DNA of 64,000 bases from Membranipora membranacea (Eukaryota > Bryozoa > Gymnolaemata > Cheilostomatida > Membraniporidae), in the NCBI GenBank assembly GCA_914767715.1, contig OU612068.1:10664001-10728000 (forward strand). The letters are read 5' to 3'. Position numbers and translations under genes: made by a program. This document shows, in pieces, positions 35,488 through 48,657 of this stretch (positions are counted from its first letter, which is position 1; each line of letters begins with the position of its first letter). Below the pieces are notes generated by a model. That model made no database searches. It was not told where the DNA came from and was given only the letters and a program-made list of their open reading frames with translations.

Positions 35488-38400
35488 TGGCTAATTTCCC
35501 CAGGACCGTACCTATCGATTTTTGTCAATTTCTATCAAAATACCTCGATAGAATACACATCGTCACAGGGAGCTAATAGTTTATATTAGATATAGGGACG
35601 TCGTTGCTAACCTCAAAACAGAGTTACAAGCGTTTTTAAGCCAATAAAGAATTCTGCCCAATTATTGGCTAATTTCCCCAGGACCGTACCTATCGATGTT
35701 TGTCAATTTCTATCAAAATACCTCGATAGAATACGCATCGGCACAGGGAGCTAATATTTCATATGAGATATAGGGACGTCGTTGCGAACCTCAAAACAGA
35801 GTTTCAAGCGTATCTAAGCCAGTAAAGAATTCTGCCCAATTATTGGCTAATTTCTATCGATTTTTGTCAATTTCTATCAAAATCCCTCGATAGAATACGC
35901 ATCGTCACAGGGAGCTAAGATTTTACATGAGATATAGGGACGTCATTGCAAACCTCAAAACAAAGTTTCAAGCGTATCTAAGCCAGTAAAGAATTCTGCC
36001 CAATTATTGGCTAATTTCCCCAGGACCGTACCGATCGATTTTTGTCAATTTCTATCAAAATACCTCGATAGAATACGCTTCGTCACAGGGAGCTAATATT
36101 TTATATGAGATATAGGGACGTCGTTGCGAACCTCAAAACAGAGTTTCAAGGGTTTCTAAACCAGTAAAGAATTCTGCCCAGTTATTGGCTAATTTCCCCA
36201 GGACCGTACCTATCGATTTTTGTCAATTTCTATCATAATACCTCGATAGAATACGCATTGTCACAGGGAGCTAATAGTTTATATGAGATATAGGGACGTC
36301 GTTGCGAACCTCAAAACAGAGTTACAAGCGTTTCTAAGCCAGTAAAGAATTCTGCCCAATTATTGGCTACTTTCCCCAGGACCGTACCTATCGAATTTTG
36401 TCAATTTCTATCAAAATACCTCGATAGATTACGCATCTTCACAGGGAGCTAAGATTTTACATGAGATATAGGGACGTCGTTGCGAACCTCAAAACAGAGT
36501 TTCAAGCGTATCTAAGCCAGTAAAGAATTCTGCCCAATTATTGGCTAATTTCCCAGGACCGTACCGATCGATTTTTGTCAATTTCTATCAAAATACCTCG
36601 ATAGAATACGCATCGTCACAGGGAGCTAATATCTTATATGAGATATAGGGACGTCATTGCGAACCTCAAAACAAAGTTTCAAGCATTTCTAAGCCAGTAA
36701 AGAATTCTGCCCAATTATTGGCTAATTTCTATCGATTTTTGTCAATTTCTATCAAAATACCTCGATAGGATACGCATCGTCACAGGGAGCTAAGATTTTA
36801 CATGAGATATAGGGACGTCGTTGCGAACCTCAAAACAGAGTTTCAAGCGTATCTAAGCCAGTAAAGAATTCTGCCCAATTATTGGCTAATTTCCCAGGAC
36901 CGTACCGATCGATTTTTGTCAATTTCTATCAAAATACCTCGATAGAATACGCATCGTCACAGGGAGCTAATATCTTATATGAGATATAGGGACGTCATTG
37001 CGAACCTCAAAACAAAGTTTCAAGCATTTCTAAGCCAGTAAAGAATTCTGCCCAATTATTGGCTAATTTCTATCGATTTTTGTCAATTTCTATCAAAATA
37101 CCTCGATAGAATACGCATCGTCACAGGGAGCTAAGATTTTACATGAGATATAGGGACGTCGTTGCGAACCTCAAAACAGAGTTTCAAGCGTATCTAAGCC
37201 AGTGAAGAATTCTGCCTAATTATTGGCTAATTTCCCCAGGACCGTACCGATCGATTTTTGTCAATTTATATTAAAATACCTCGATAGAATACGCATCTTC
37301 ACAGGGAGCTAATATTTTATATGAGATATAGGGACGTCGTTGCGAACCTCAAAACAGAGTTACAAGGGTTTTTAAACCAGTAAAGAATTCTGCCCAATTA
37401 TTGGCTAATTTCCCCAGGACCGTACCTATCGATTTTTGTCAATTTCTATCAAAAAACCTCGATAGAATACACATCGTCACAGGGAGCTAATAGTTTATAT
37501 GGGATATAAGGACGTCATTGCGAACCTCAAAACAGAGTTACAAGGGTTTTTAAACCAGTAAAGAATTCTGCCCAATTATTGGCTAATTTCCCCAGGACCG
37601 TACCTATCGATTTTTGTCAATTTCTATCAAAATACCTCGATAGAATACGCATCGTCACAGGGAGCTAATAGTTTATATGAGATATAGGGACGTCGTTGCG
37701 AACCTCAAAACAGAGTTACAAGCGTTTTTAAGCCAGTAAAGAATTCTGCCCAATTATTGGCTAATTTCCCCAGGACCGTACCTGTCGAATTTTGTCAATT
37801 TCTATCAAAATACCTCGATAGAATACGCATCGTCACAGGGAGCTAATATTTCATATGAGATATAGGGACGTCGTTACGAACCTCGAAACAGAGTTACAAG
37901 CGTTTCTAAGCCAGTAAAGAATTCTGCCCAATTATTGGCTAATTTCCCCAGGACCGTACCTATCGAATTTTGTCAATTTCTATCAAAATACCTCGATAGA
38001 ATACGCATCGTCACAGGGAGCTAATATTTTATATGAGATATAGGGAAGCCGTTGCGAACCTCAAAACAGAGTTTCAAGCGTTTCTAAGTCAGTAAACAAT
38101 TCTGCCCAATTATTGGCTAATTTCCCAAAGACCGTACCTATCGATTTTTGTCAATTTCTATCAAAATACCTCGATAGAATACGCATTGTCACAGGGAGCT
38201 AATATTTTATATGAGATATAGGGACGTCGTTGCAAACCTCAAAACAGAGTTTCAAGGGTTTCTGAACCAGTAAAGACTTCTGCCCAATTATTGGCTAATT
38301 TCCCCAGGACCGTACCTATCGATTTTTGTCAATTTCTATCAAAATACCTCGATAGAATACGCATCGTCACAGGGAGCTAATATTTTATATGAGGTATAGG

Positions 38401-39532
38401 GACGTCGTTGCGAACCTCAAAACAGAGTTACAAGGGTTTCTAAACCAGCAAAGAATTCTGCCCAATTATTGGCTAATTTCCCCAGGACCGTATCTATCGA
38501 TTTTTGTCAATTTCTATCAAAATACCTCGATAGAATACACATCGTCACAGGGAGCTAATAGTTTATATTAGATATAGGGACGTCGTTGCTAACCTCAAAA
38601 CAGAGTTACAAGCGTTTTTAAGCCAGTAAAGAATTCTGTCCAATTATTGGCTAATTTCCCCAGGACCGTACCTATCGATTTTTGTCAATTTCTATCAAAA
38701 TACCTCGATAGAATACGCATCGTCACAGGGAGCTAATATTTTATATGAGATATAGGGACGTCGTTGCGAACCTCAAAACAGAGTTTCAAGCGTTTCTAAG
38801 CCAGTAAAGAATTCTGCCCAATTATTGGCTAATTTCCAAAGGACCGTACCTATCGATTTTTGTCAATTTCTATCAAAATACCTCGATAGAATACGCATTG
38901 TCACAGGGAGCTAATATTTTATATGAGATATAGGGACATCGTTGCGAACCTCAAAACAGAGTTTCAAGCGTTTCTAAGCCAGTAAAGAATTCTGCCCAAT
39001 TATTGGCTAATTCCCCCAGGACCGTACCTATCGATTATTGTCAATTTCTATCAAAATACCTCGATAGAATACGCATCGTCACAGGGAGCTAATATTTTAT
39101 ATGAGATATAGGGACGTCATTGCGAACCTCAAAACAGAGTTTCAAGCGTTTCTAAGCCAGTAAAGAATTCTGCCCAATTATTGGCTAATTTCCCCAGGAC
39201 CGTACCTGTCGAATTTTGTCAATTTCTATCAAAATACCTCGATAGAATACGCATCGTCACAGGGAGCTAATATTTTATATGAGATATAGGGACGTCGTTG
39301 CGAACCTCAAAACAGAGTTTCAAGCGTTTCTAAGCCAGTAAACAATTCTGCCCAATTATTGGCTAATTTCCTCAGGACCGTACCTATCGATGTTTGTCAA
39401 TTTCTATCAAAATACCTCGATAGAATACGCATCGTCACAGGGAGCTAATATTTCATATGAGATATAGGGACGTCTTTGCGAACCTCAAAACAGAGTTTCA
39501 AGCGTATCTAAGCCAGTAAAGAATTCTGCCCA
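35488..39532 (+). repeat. Family B block, offset 6527, copy 2
   Basis: Second copy of 28961-33005; its right part from 36688 is also the first copy of the 11856-bp repeat, so two duplication layers overlap here. It holds dimers at 36461 and 36802, the AAGCCGTTGCG plus AGTCAGTAAAC unit (about 38040), the CCAGCAAAG unit at 38389 and the CCAAAGG unit. AAGCCG in place of ACGCCG also appears at about 49901 and 62778, linking those copies to this one rather than to 31530 or 34171. Confidence 0.8.
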
Positions 39533-42500
39533 ATTATTGGCTAATTTCCCCAGCACCGTACCTATAGATTTTTGTCAATTTCTATCAAAATACCTCGATA
39601 GAATACACATCGTCACAGGGAGCTAATATTTTATATGAGACATAGGGACGTCATTGCGAACCTCAAAACAGAGTTTCAAGGGTTTCTAAACCAGTAAAGA
39701 ATTCTGCCCAGTTATTGGCTAATTTCCCCAGGACCGTACCTATCGCTTTTTGTCAATTTCTATCAAAATACCTCGATAGAATACGCATCGTCACAGGGAG
39801 CTAATAGTTTATATGAGATATAGGGACGTCATTGCGAACCTCAAAACAGAGTTACAAGGGTTTTTAAACCAGTAAAGAATTCTGCCCAATTATTGGCTAA
39901 TTTCCCCAGGACCGTACCTATCGATTTTTGTCAATTTCTATCAAAATACCTCGATAGAATACGCATCGTCACAGGGAGCTAATAGTTTATATGGGATATA
40001 GGGACGTCGTTGCGAACCTCAAAACAGAGTTACAAGCGTTTTTAAGCCAGTAAAGAATTCTGCCCAATTATTGGCTAATTTCCCCAGGACCGTACCTATC
40101 GAATTTTGTCAATTTCTATCAAAATACCTCGATAGAATACGCATCGTCACAGGGAGCTAATATTTCATATGAGATATAGGGACGTCGTTGCGAACCTCAA
40201 AACAGAGTTACAAGGGTTTTTAAACCAGTAAAGAATTCTGCCCAATTATTGGCTAATTTCCCCAGCACCGTACCTATAGATTTTTGTCAATTTCTATCAA
40301 AATACCTCGATAGAATACACATCGTCACAGGGAGCTAATATTTTATATGAGACATAGGGACGTCATTGCGAACCTCAAAACAGAGTTTCAAGGGTTTCTA
40401 AACCAGTAAAGAATTCTGCCCAGTTATTGGCTAATTTCCCCAGGACCGTACCTATCGCTTTTTGTCAATTTCTATCAAAATACCTCGATAGAATACGCAT
40501 CGTCACAGGGAGCTAATAGTTTATATGAGATATAGGGACATCGTTGCGAACCTCAAAACAGAGTTTCAAGCGTTTCTAAGCCAGTAAAGAATTCTGCCCA
40601 ATTATTGGCTAATTCCCCCAGGACCGTACCTATCGATTATTGTCAATTTCTATCAAAATACCTCGATAGAATACGCATCGTCACAGGGAGCTAATATTTT
40701 ATATGAGATATAGGGACGTCATTGGGAACCTCAAAACAGAGTTTCAAGGGTTTCTAAGCCAGTAAAGAATTCTGCCCAATTATTGGCTAATTTCCCCAGG
40801 ACCGTACCTATCAAATTTTGTCAATTTCTATCAAAATACCTCGATAGAATACGCATCGTCACAGGGAGCTAATATTTTATATGAGATATAGGGACGTCGT
40901 TGCGAACCTCAAAACAGAGTTTCAAGCGTTTCTAAGCCAGTAAACAATTCTGCCCAATTATTGGCTAATTTCCTCAGGACCGTACCTATCGATGTTTGTC
41001 AATTTCTATCAAAATACCTCGATAGAATACGCATCGTCACAGGGAGCTAATATTTCATATGAGATATAGGGACGTCTTTGCGAACCTCAAAACAGAGTTT
41101 CAAGCGTATCTAAGCCAGTAAAGAATTCTGCCCAATTATTGGCTAATTTCCCCAGCACCGTACCTATAGATTTTTGTCAATTTCTATCAAAATACCTCGA
41201 TAGAATACACATCGTCACAGGGAGCTAATATTTTATATGAGACATAGGGACGTCATTGCGAACCTCAAAACAGAGTTTCAAGGGTTTCTAAACCAGTAAA
41301 GAATTCTGCCCAGTTATTGGCTAATTTCCCCAGGACCGTACCTATCGCTTTTTGTCAATTTCTATCAAAATACCTCGATAGAATACGCATCGTCACAGGG
41401 AGCTAATAGTTTATATGGGATATAGGGACGTCATTGCGAACCTCAAAACAGAGTTACAAGGGTTTCTAAACCAGTAAAGAATTCTGCCCAATTATTGGCT
41501 AATTTCCCCAGGACCGTACCTATCGATTTTTGTCAATTTCTATCAAAATACCTCGATAGAATACGCATCGTCACAGGGAGCTAATAGTTTATATGGGATA
41601 TACGGACGTCGTTGCGAACCTCAAAACAGAGTTACAAGCGTTTTTAAGCCAGTAAAGAATTCTGCCCAATTATTGGCTAATTTCCCCAGGACCGTACCTA
41701 TCGAATTTTGTCAATTTCTATCAAAATACCTCGATAGAATACGCATCGTCACAGGGAGCTAATATTTCATATGAGATATAGGGACGTCGTTGCGAACCTC
41801 AAAACAGAGTTACAAGGGTTTTTAAACCAGTAAAGAATTCTGCCCAATTATTGGCTAATTTCCCCAGGACCGTACCTATCGATTTTTGTCAATTTCTATC
41901 AAAATACCTTGATAGAATACGCATCGTCACAGGGAGCTAATAGTTTATATGGGATATAGGGACGTCATTGCGAACCTCAAAACAAAGTTTCAAGCATTTC
42001 TAAGCCAGTAAAGAATTCTGCCCAATTATTGGCTAATTTCTATCGATTTTTGTCAATTTCTATCAAAATACCTCGATAGAATACGCATCGTCACAGGGAG
42101 CTAAGATTTTACATGAGATATAGGGACGTCGTTGCGAACCTCAAAACAGAGTTTCAAGCGTATCTAAGCCAGTGAAGAATTCTGCCCAATTATTGGCTAA
42201 TTTCCCCAGGACCGTACCGATCGATTTTTGTCAATTTATATCAAAATACCTCGATAGAATACGCATCGTCACAGGGAGCTAATATTTTATATGAGATATA
42301 GGGACGTCGTTGCGAACCTCAAAACAGAGTTACAAGGGTTTTTAAACCAGTAAAGAATTCTGCCCAATTATTGGCTAATTTCCCCAGCACCGTACCTATC
42401 GAATTTTGTCAATTTCTATCAAAATACCTCGATAGAATACGCATCGTCACAGGGAGCTAATATTTAATATGAGATATAGGGACGCCGTTGCGAACCTCAA

Positions 42501-43475
42501 AACAGAGTTTCAAGCGTTTCTAAGTCAGTAAACAATTCTGCCCAATTATTGGCTAATTTCCCAAGGACCGTACCTATCGATTTTTGTCAATTTCTATCAA
42601 AATACCTCGATAGAATACGCATTGTCACAGGGAGCTAATATTTTATATGAGATATAGGGACGTCGTTGCGAACCTTTAAACAGAGTTTCAAGGGTTTCTG
42701 AACCAGTAAAGAATTCTGCCCAATTATTGGCTAATTTCCCCAGGACTGTACCTATCGATTTTTGTCAATTTCTATCAAAATACCTCGATAGAATACGCAT
42801 CGTCACAGGGAGCTAATATTTTATATGAGATATAGGGACGTCGTTGCGAACCTCAAAACAGAGTTACAAGGGTTTCTAAACCAGTACAGAATTCTGCCCA
42901 ATTATTGGCTAATTTCCCCAGGACCGTACCTATCGATTTTTGTCAATTTCTATCAAAATACCTCTATAGAATACACATCGTCACAGGGAGCTAATAGTTT
43001 ATATTAGATATTGGGACGTCGTTGCTAACCTCAAAACAGAGTTACAAGCGTTTTTAAGCCAGTAAAGAATTCTGCCCAATTATTGGCTAATTTCCCCAGG
43101 ACCGTACCTATCGATTTTTGTCAATTTCTATCAAAATACCTCGATAGAATACGCATCGTCACAGGGAGCTAATATTTTATATGAGATATAGGGACGTCGT
43201 TGCGAACCTCAAAACAGAGTTTCAAGCGTTTCTAAGCCAGTAAAGAATTCTGCCCAATTATTGGCTAATTTCTTCAGGACCGTACCTATCGATTTTTGTC
43301 AATTTCTATCAAAATACCTCGATAGAATACGCATTGTCACAGGGAGCTAATATTTTATATGAGATATAGGGACGTCGTTGCGAACCTCAAAACAGAGTTT
43401 CAAGGGTTTCTAAGCCAGTAAAGAATTCTGCCCAATTATTGGCTAATTTCCCCAGTACCGTACCTATCAATTTTT
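36688..43475 (+). repeat. 11856-bp higher-order duplication, copy 1 (about 6.8 kb)
   Basis: Matches 48544-55331 at a constant offset of 11856. Markers: GATAGGATACGC (36764 and 48620), ATCAAAAAACC (37448 and 49304), CCAGCAAAG unit (38389 and 50245), CCCAGCACC units (39548, 40260, 41150 and 51404, 52116, 53006) and CCAGTACAG unit (42825 and 54681). I saw no net indel over the block, with roughly a few dozen substitutions at most. The copies are separated by 5.1 kb of related but differently arranged satellite (43476-48543), so the period is the length of a very large HOR. Confidence 0.85.
39473..41400 (+). repeat. Triplicated CCCAGCACC / GACATAGGG module
   Basis: The unit pair CCCAGCACC with CCTATAGATTTTTG, then GAGACATAGGGACGTC with CAGTTATTGG and CGCTTTTTGTC, starts its marker at 39548, 40260 and 41150. 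The spacings are 712 (4 units) and 890 bp (5 units). The same triplet occurs at 51404, 52116 and 53006. Single copies lie near 28795, 45751 and 57932. The uneven spacing indicates two separate local exchanges before the 11856-bp duplication copied the triplet. Confidence 0.8.
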
Positions 43476-43522
43476 GTCAACTTCTATCAAAATACCTCGA
43501 TAGGATACACTTCGACACAGGG
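41313..43522 (+). repeat. Second copy of the 33006-35215 block
   Basis: Offset 8307 from 33006-35215. It includes ATGGGATATACGG, a short unit at 41949, GCCAGTGAAG, CCCAGCACC with CGAATTTTG, TTTAATATGAG plus ACGCCG, CCTTTAAACAG, ACTGTACC and the CCAGTACAG unit at 42825. The 42825 unit is followed by AGATATTGGGACG, a variant shared with 54869 and 59439 but not 34700 or 47610, so those copies share a more recent ancestor. Confidence 0.8.
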
Positions 43523-46500
43523 AGCTAATATTTTATATGAGATATAGGGACGTCGTTGCGAACCTCAAAACAGAGTTACAAGGGTTTTTAAACCAGTAAA
43601 GAATTCTGCCCAATTATTGGCTAATTTCCCCAGGACCGTACCTATCGATTTTTGTCAATTTCTATCAAAATACCTCGATAGAATACGCATCGTCACAGGG
43701 AGCTAATAGTTTATATGGGATATAGGGACGTCATTGCGAACCTCAAAACAAAGTTTCAAGCATTTCTAAGCCAGTAAAGAATTCTGCCCAATTATTGGCT
43801 AATTTCTATCGATTTTTGTCAATTTCTATCAAAATACCTCGATAGAATACGCATCGTCACAGGGAGCTAAGATTTTACATGAGATATAGGGACGTCGTTG
43901 CGAACCTCAAAACAGAGTTTCAAGCGTATCTAAGCCAGTGAAGAATTCTGCCCAATTATTGGCTAATTTCCCCAGGACCGTACCGATCGATTTTTGTCAA
44001 TTTATATCAAAATACCTCGATAGAATACGCATCGTCACAGGGAGCTAATATTTTATATGAGATATAGGGACGTCGTTGCGAACCTCAAAACAGAGTTACA
44101 AGGGTTTTTAAACCAGTAAAGAATTCTGCCCAATTATTGGCTAATTTCCCCAGCACCGTACCTATCGAATTTTGTCAATTTCTATCAAAATACCTCGATA
44201 GAATACGCATCGTCACAGGGAGCTAATATTTAATATGAGATATAGGGACGCCGTTGCGAACCTCAAAACAGAGTTTCAAGCGTTTCTAAGTCAGTAAACA
44301 ATTCTGCCCAATTATTGGCTTATTTCCCAAGGACCGTACCTATCGATTTTTGTCAATTTCTATCAAAATACCTCGATAGAATACGCATTGTCACAGGGAG
44401 CTAATATTTTATATGAGATATAGGGACGTCGTTGCAAACCTCAAAACAGAGTTTCAAGGGTTTCTGAACCAGTAAAGACTTCTGCCCAATTATTGGCTAA
44501 TTTCCCCAGGACCGTACCTATCGATTTTTGTCAATTTCTATCAAAATACCTCGATAGAATACGCATCGTCACAGGGAGCTAATATTTTATATGAGGTATA
44601 GGGACGTCGTTGCGAACCTCAAAACAGAGTTACAAGGGTTTCTAAACCAGCAAAGAATTCTGCCCAATTATTGGCTAATTTCCCCAGGACCGTATCTATC
44701 GATTTTTGTCAATTTCTATCAAAATACCTCGATAGAATACACATCGTCACAGGGAGCTAATAGTTTATATTAGATATAGGGACGTCGTTGCTAACCTCAA
44801 AACAGAGTTACAAGCGTTTTTAAGCCAGTAAAGAATTCTGTCCAATTATTGGCTAATTTCCCCAGGACCGTACCTATCGATTTTTGTCAATTTCTATCAA
44901 AATACCTCGATAGAATACGCATCGTCACAGGGAGCTAATATTTTATATGAGATATAGGGACGTCGTTGCGAACCTCAAAACAGAGTTTCAAGCGTTTCTA
45001 AGCCAGTAAAGAATTCTGCCCAATTATTGGCTAATTTCCAAAGGACCGTACCTATCGATTTTTGTCAATTTCTATCAAAATACCTCGATAGAATACGCAT
45101 TGTCACAGGGAGCTAATATTTTATATGAGATATAGGGACATCGTTGCGAACCTCAAAACAGAGTTTCAAGCGTTTCTAAGCCAGTAAAGAATTCTGCCCA
45201 ATTATTGGCTAATTCCCCCCAGGACCGTACCTATCGATTATTGTCAATTTCTATCAAAATACCTCGATAGAATACGCATCGTCACAGGGAGCTAATATTT
45301 TATATGAGATATAGGGACGTCATTGCGAACCTCAAAACAGAGTTTCAAGGGTTTCTAAGCCAGTAAAGAATTCTGCCCAATTATTGGCTAATTTCCCCAG
45401 GACCGTACCTATCAAATTTTGTCAATTTCTATCAAAATACCTCGATAGAATACGCATCGTCACAGGGAGCTAATATTTTATATGAGATATAGGGACGTCG
45501 TTGCGAACCTCAAAACAGAGTTTCAAGCGTTTCTAAGCCAGTAAACAATTCTGCCCAATTATTGGCTAATTTCCTCAGGACCGTACCTATCGATGTTTGT
45601 CAATTTCTATCAAAATACCTCGATAGAATACGCATCGTCACAGGGAGCTAATATTTCATATGAGATATAGGGACGTCTTTGCGAACCTCAAAACAGAGTT
45701 TCAAGCGTATCTAAGCCAGTAAAGAATTCTGCCCAATTATTGGCTAATTTCCCCAGCACCGTACCTATAGATTTTTGTCAATTTCTATCAAAATACCTCG
45801 ATAGAATACACATCGTCACAGGGAGCTAATATTTTATATGAGACATAGGGACGTCATTGCGAACCTCAAAACAGAGTTTCAAGGGTTTCTAAACCAGTAA
45901 AGAATTCTGCCCAGTTATTGGCTAATTTCCCCAGGACCGTACCTATCGCTTTTTGTCAATTTCTATCAAAATACCTCGATAGAATACGCATCGTCACAGG
46001 GAGCTAATAGTTTATATGGGATATAGGGACGTCATTGCGAACCTCAAAACAGAGTTACAAGGGTTTTTAAACCAGTAAAGACTTCTGCCCAATTATTGGC
46101 TAATTTCCCCAGGACCGTACCTATCGATTTTTGTCAATTTCTATCAAAATACCTCGATAGAATACGCATCGTCACAGGGAGCTAATAGTTTATATGGGAT
46201 ATACGGACGTCGTTGCGAACCTCAAAACAGAGTTACAAGCGTTTTTAAGCCAGTAAAGAATTCTGCCCAATTATTGGCTGATTTCCCCAGGACCGTACCT
46301 GTCGAATTTTGTCAATTTCTATCAAAATACCTCGATAGAATACGCATCGTCACAGGGAGCTAATATTTCATATGAGATATAGGGACGTCGTTGCGAACCT
46401 CAAAACAGAGTTACAAGGGTTTTTAAACCAGTAAAGAATTCTGCCCAATTATTGGCTAATTTCCCCAGGACCGTACCTATCGATTTTTGTCAATTTCTAT

Positions 46501-48543
46501 CAAAATACCTCGATAGAATACGCATCGTCACAGGGAGCTAATAGTTTATATGGGATATAGGGACGTCATTGCGAACCTCAAAACAAAGTTTCAAGCATTT
46601 CTAAGCCAGTAAAGAATTCTGCCCAATTATTGGCTAATTTCTATCGATTTTTGTCAATTTCTATCAAAATACCTCGATAGAATACGCATCGTCACAGGGA
46701 GCTAAGATTTTACATGAGATATAGGGACGTCGTTGCGAACCTCAAAACAGAGTTTCAAGCGTATCTAAGCCAGTGAAGAATTCTGCCCAATTATTGGCTA
46801 ATTTCCCCAGGACCGTACCTATCGATTTTTGTCAATTTATATCAAAATACCTCGATAGAATACGCATCGTCACAGGGAGCTAATATTTTATATGAGATAT
46901 AGGGACGTCGTTGCGAACCTCAAAACAGAGTTACAAGGGTTTTTAATCCAGTAAAGAATTCTGCCCAATTATTGGCTAATTTCCCCAGCACCGTACCTAT
47001 CGAATTTTGTCAATTTCTATCAAAATACCTCGATAGAATACGCATCGTCACAGGGAGCTAATATTTTATATGAGATATAGGGACGCCGTTGCGAACCTCA
47101 AAACAGAGTTTCAAGCGTTTCTAAGTCAGTAAACAATTCTGCCCAATTATTGGCTAATTTCCCAAGGACCGTACCTATCGATTTTTGTCAATTTCTATCA
47201 AAATACCTCGATAGAATACGCATTGTCACAGGGAGCTAATATTTTATATGAGATATAGGGACGTCGTTGCGAACCTTTAAACAGAGTTTCAAGGGTTTCT
47301 GAACCAGTAAAGAATTCTGCCCAATTATTGGCTAATTTCCCCAGGACTGTACCTATCGATTTTTGTCAATTTCTATCAAAATACCTCGATAGAATACGCA
47401 TCGTCACAGGGAGCTAATATTTTATATGAGATATAGGGACGTCGTTGCGAACCTCAAAACAGAGTTACAAGGGTTTCTAAACCAGTACAGAATTCTGCCC
47501 AATTATTGGCTAATTTCCCCAGGACCGTACCTATCGATTTTTGTCAATTTCTATCAAAATACCTCTATAGAATACACATCGTCACAGGGAGCTAATAGTT
47601 TATATTAGATATAGGGACGTCGTTGCTAACCTCAAAACAGAGTTACAAGCGTTTTTAAGCCAGTAAAGAATTCTGCCCAATTATTGGCTAATTTCCCCAG
47701 GACCGTACCTATCGATTTTTGTCAATTTCTATCAAAATACCTCGATAGAATACGCATCGTCACAGGGAGCTAATATTTTATATGAGATATAGGGACGTCG
47801 TTGCGAACCTCAAAACAGAGTTTCAAGCGTTTCTAAGCCAGTAAAGAATTCTGCCCAATTATTGGCTAATTTCCCCAGTACCGTACCTATCAAATTTTGT
47901 CAATTTCTATCAAAATACCTCGATAGAATACGCATCGTCACAGGGAGCTAATATTTTATATGAGATATAGGGACGTCGTTGCGAACCTCAAAACAGAGTT
48001 TCAAGCGTTTCTAAGCCAGTAAAGAATTCTGCCCAATTATTGGCTAATTTCCTCAGGACCGTACCTATCGATGTTTGTCAATTTCTATCAAAATACCTCG
48101 ATAGAATACGCATCGTCAAAGGGAGCTAATATTTCATATGAGATATAGGGACGTCGTTGCGAACCTCAAAACAGAGTTTCAAGCGTATCTAAGCCAGTAA
48201 AGAATTCTGCCCAATTATTGGCTAATTTCCCCAGGACCGTACCTATCGATTTTTGTCAATTTCTATCAAAATACCTCGATAGAATACACATCGTCACAGG
48301 GAGCTAATAGTTTATATTAGATATAGGGACGTCGTTGCTAACCTCAAAACAGAGTTACAAGCGTTTTTAAGCCAATAAAGAATTCTGCCCAATTATTGGC
48401 TAATTTCCCCAGGACCGTACCTATCGATGTTTGTCAATTTCTATCAAAATACCTCGATAGAATACGCATCGGCACAGGGAGCTAATATTTCATATGAGAT
48501 ATAGGGACGTCGTTGCGAACCTCAAAACAGAGTTTCAAGCGTA
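43476..48543 (+). repeat. Rearranged family B segment between the 11856-bp copies
   Basis: Mosaic of known blocks. 43540-44400 resembles 41770-42620 (short unit 43715, GCCAGTGAAG, TTTAATATGAG). 44400-45900 resembles 38200-39700, with the CCAGCAAAG unit at 44591, offset 6202, then 6203 after an added C. 45914-47874 repeats 33006-34966. 47880-48543 carries CCCAGTACC, CATCGTCAAAGG (48111) and CATCGGCACAGG, as in 35230-35850. One unit (45125-45303) is 179 bp because TTCCCCCC has an extra C. Confidence 0.8.
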
Positions 48544-48657
48544 TCTAAGCCAGTAAAGAATTCTGCCCAATTATTGGCTAATTTCTATCGATTTTTGTCA
48601 ATTTCTATCAAAATACCTCGATAGGATACGCATCGTCACAGGGAGCTAAGATTTTAC
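48494..48657 (+). repeat. Chimeric short monomer at a block junction
   Basis: The left half is the CATATGAG, GTCGTTGCG, GTATCTAAGCC type; the right half carries the 14-bp deletion followed by GATAGGATACGC, which normally belongs to the first 341-bp dimer. Compared with 35763-36801 the stretch between these halves (about 875 bp, including ATCATAATACC and AGATTAC units) is missing. The offset to the 35-kb copy drops accordingly from 12731 to 11856. This is a directly visible deletion junction produced by exchange between two short monomers. Confidence 0.8.
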
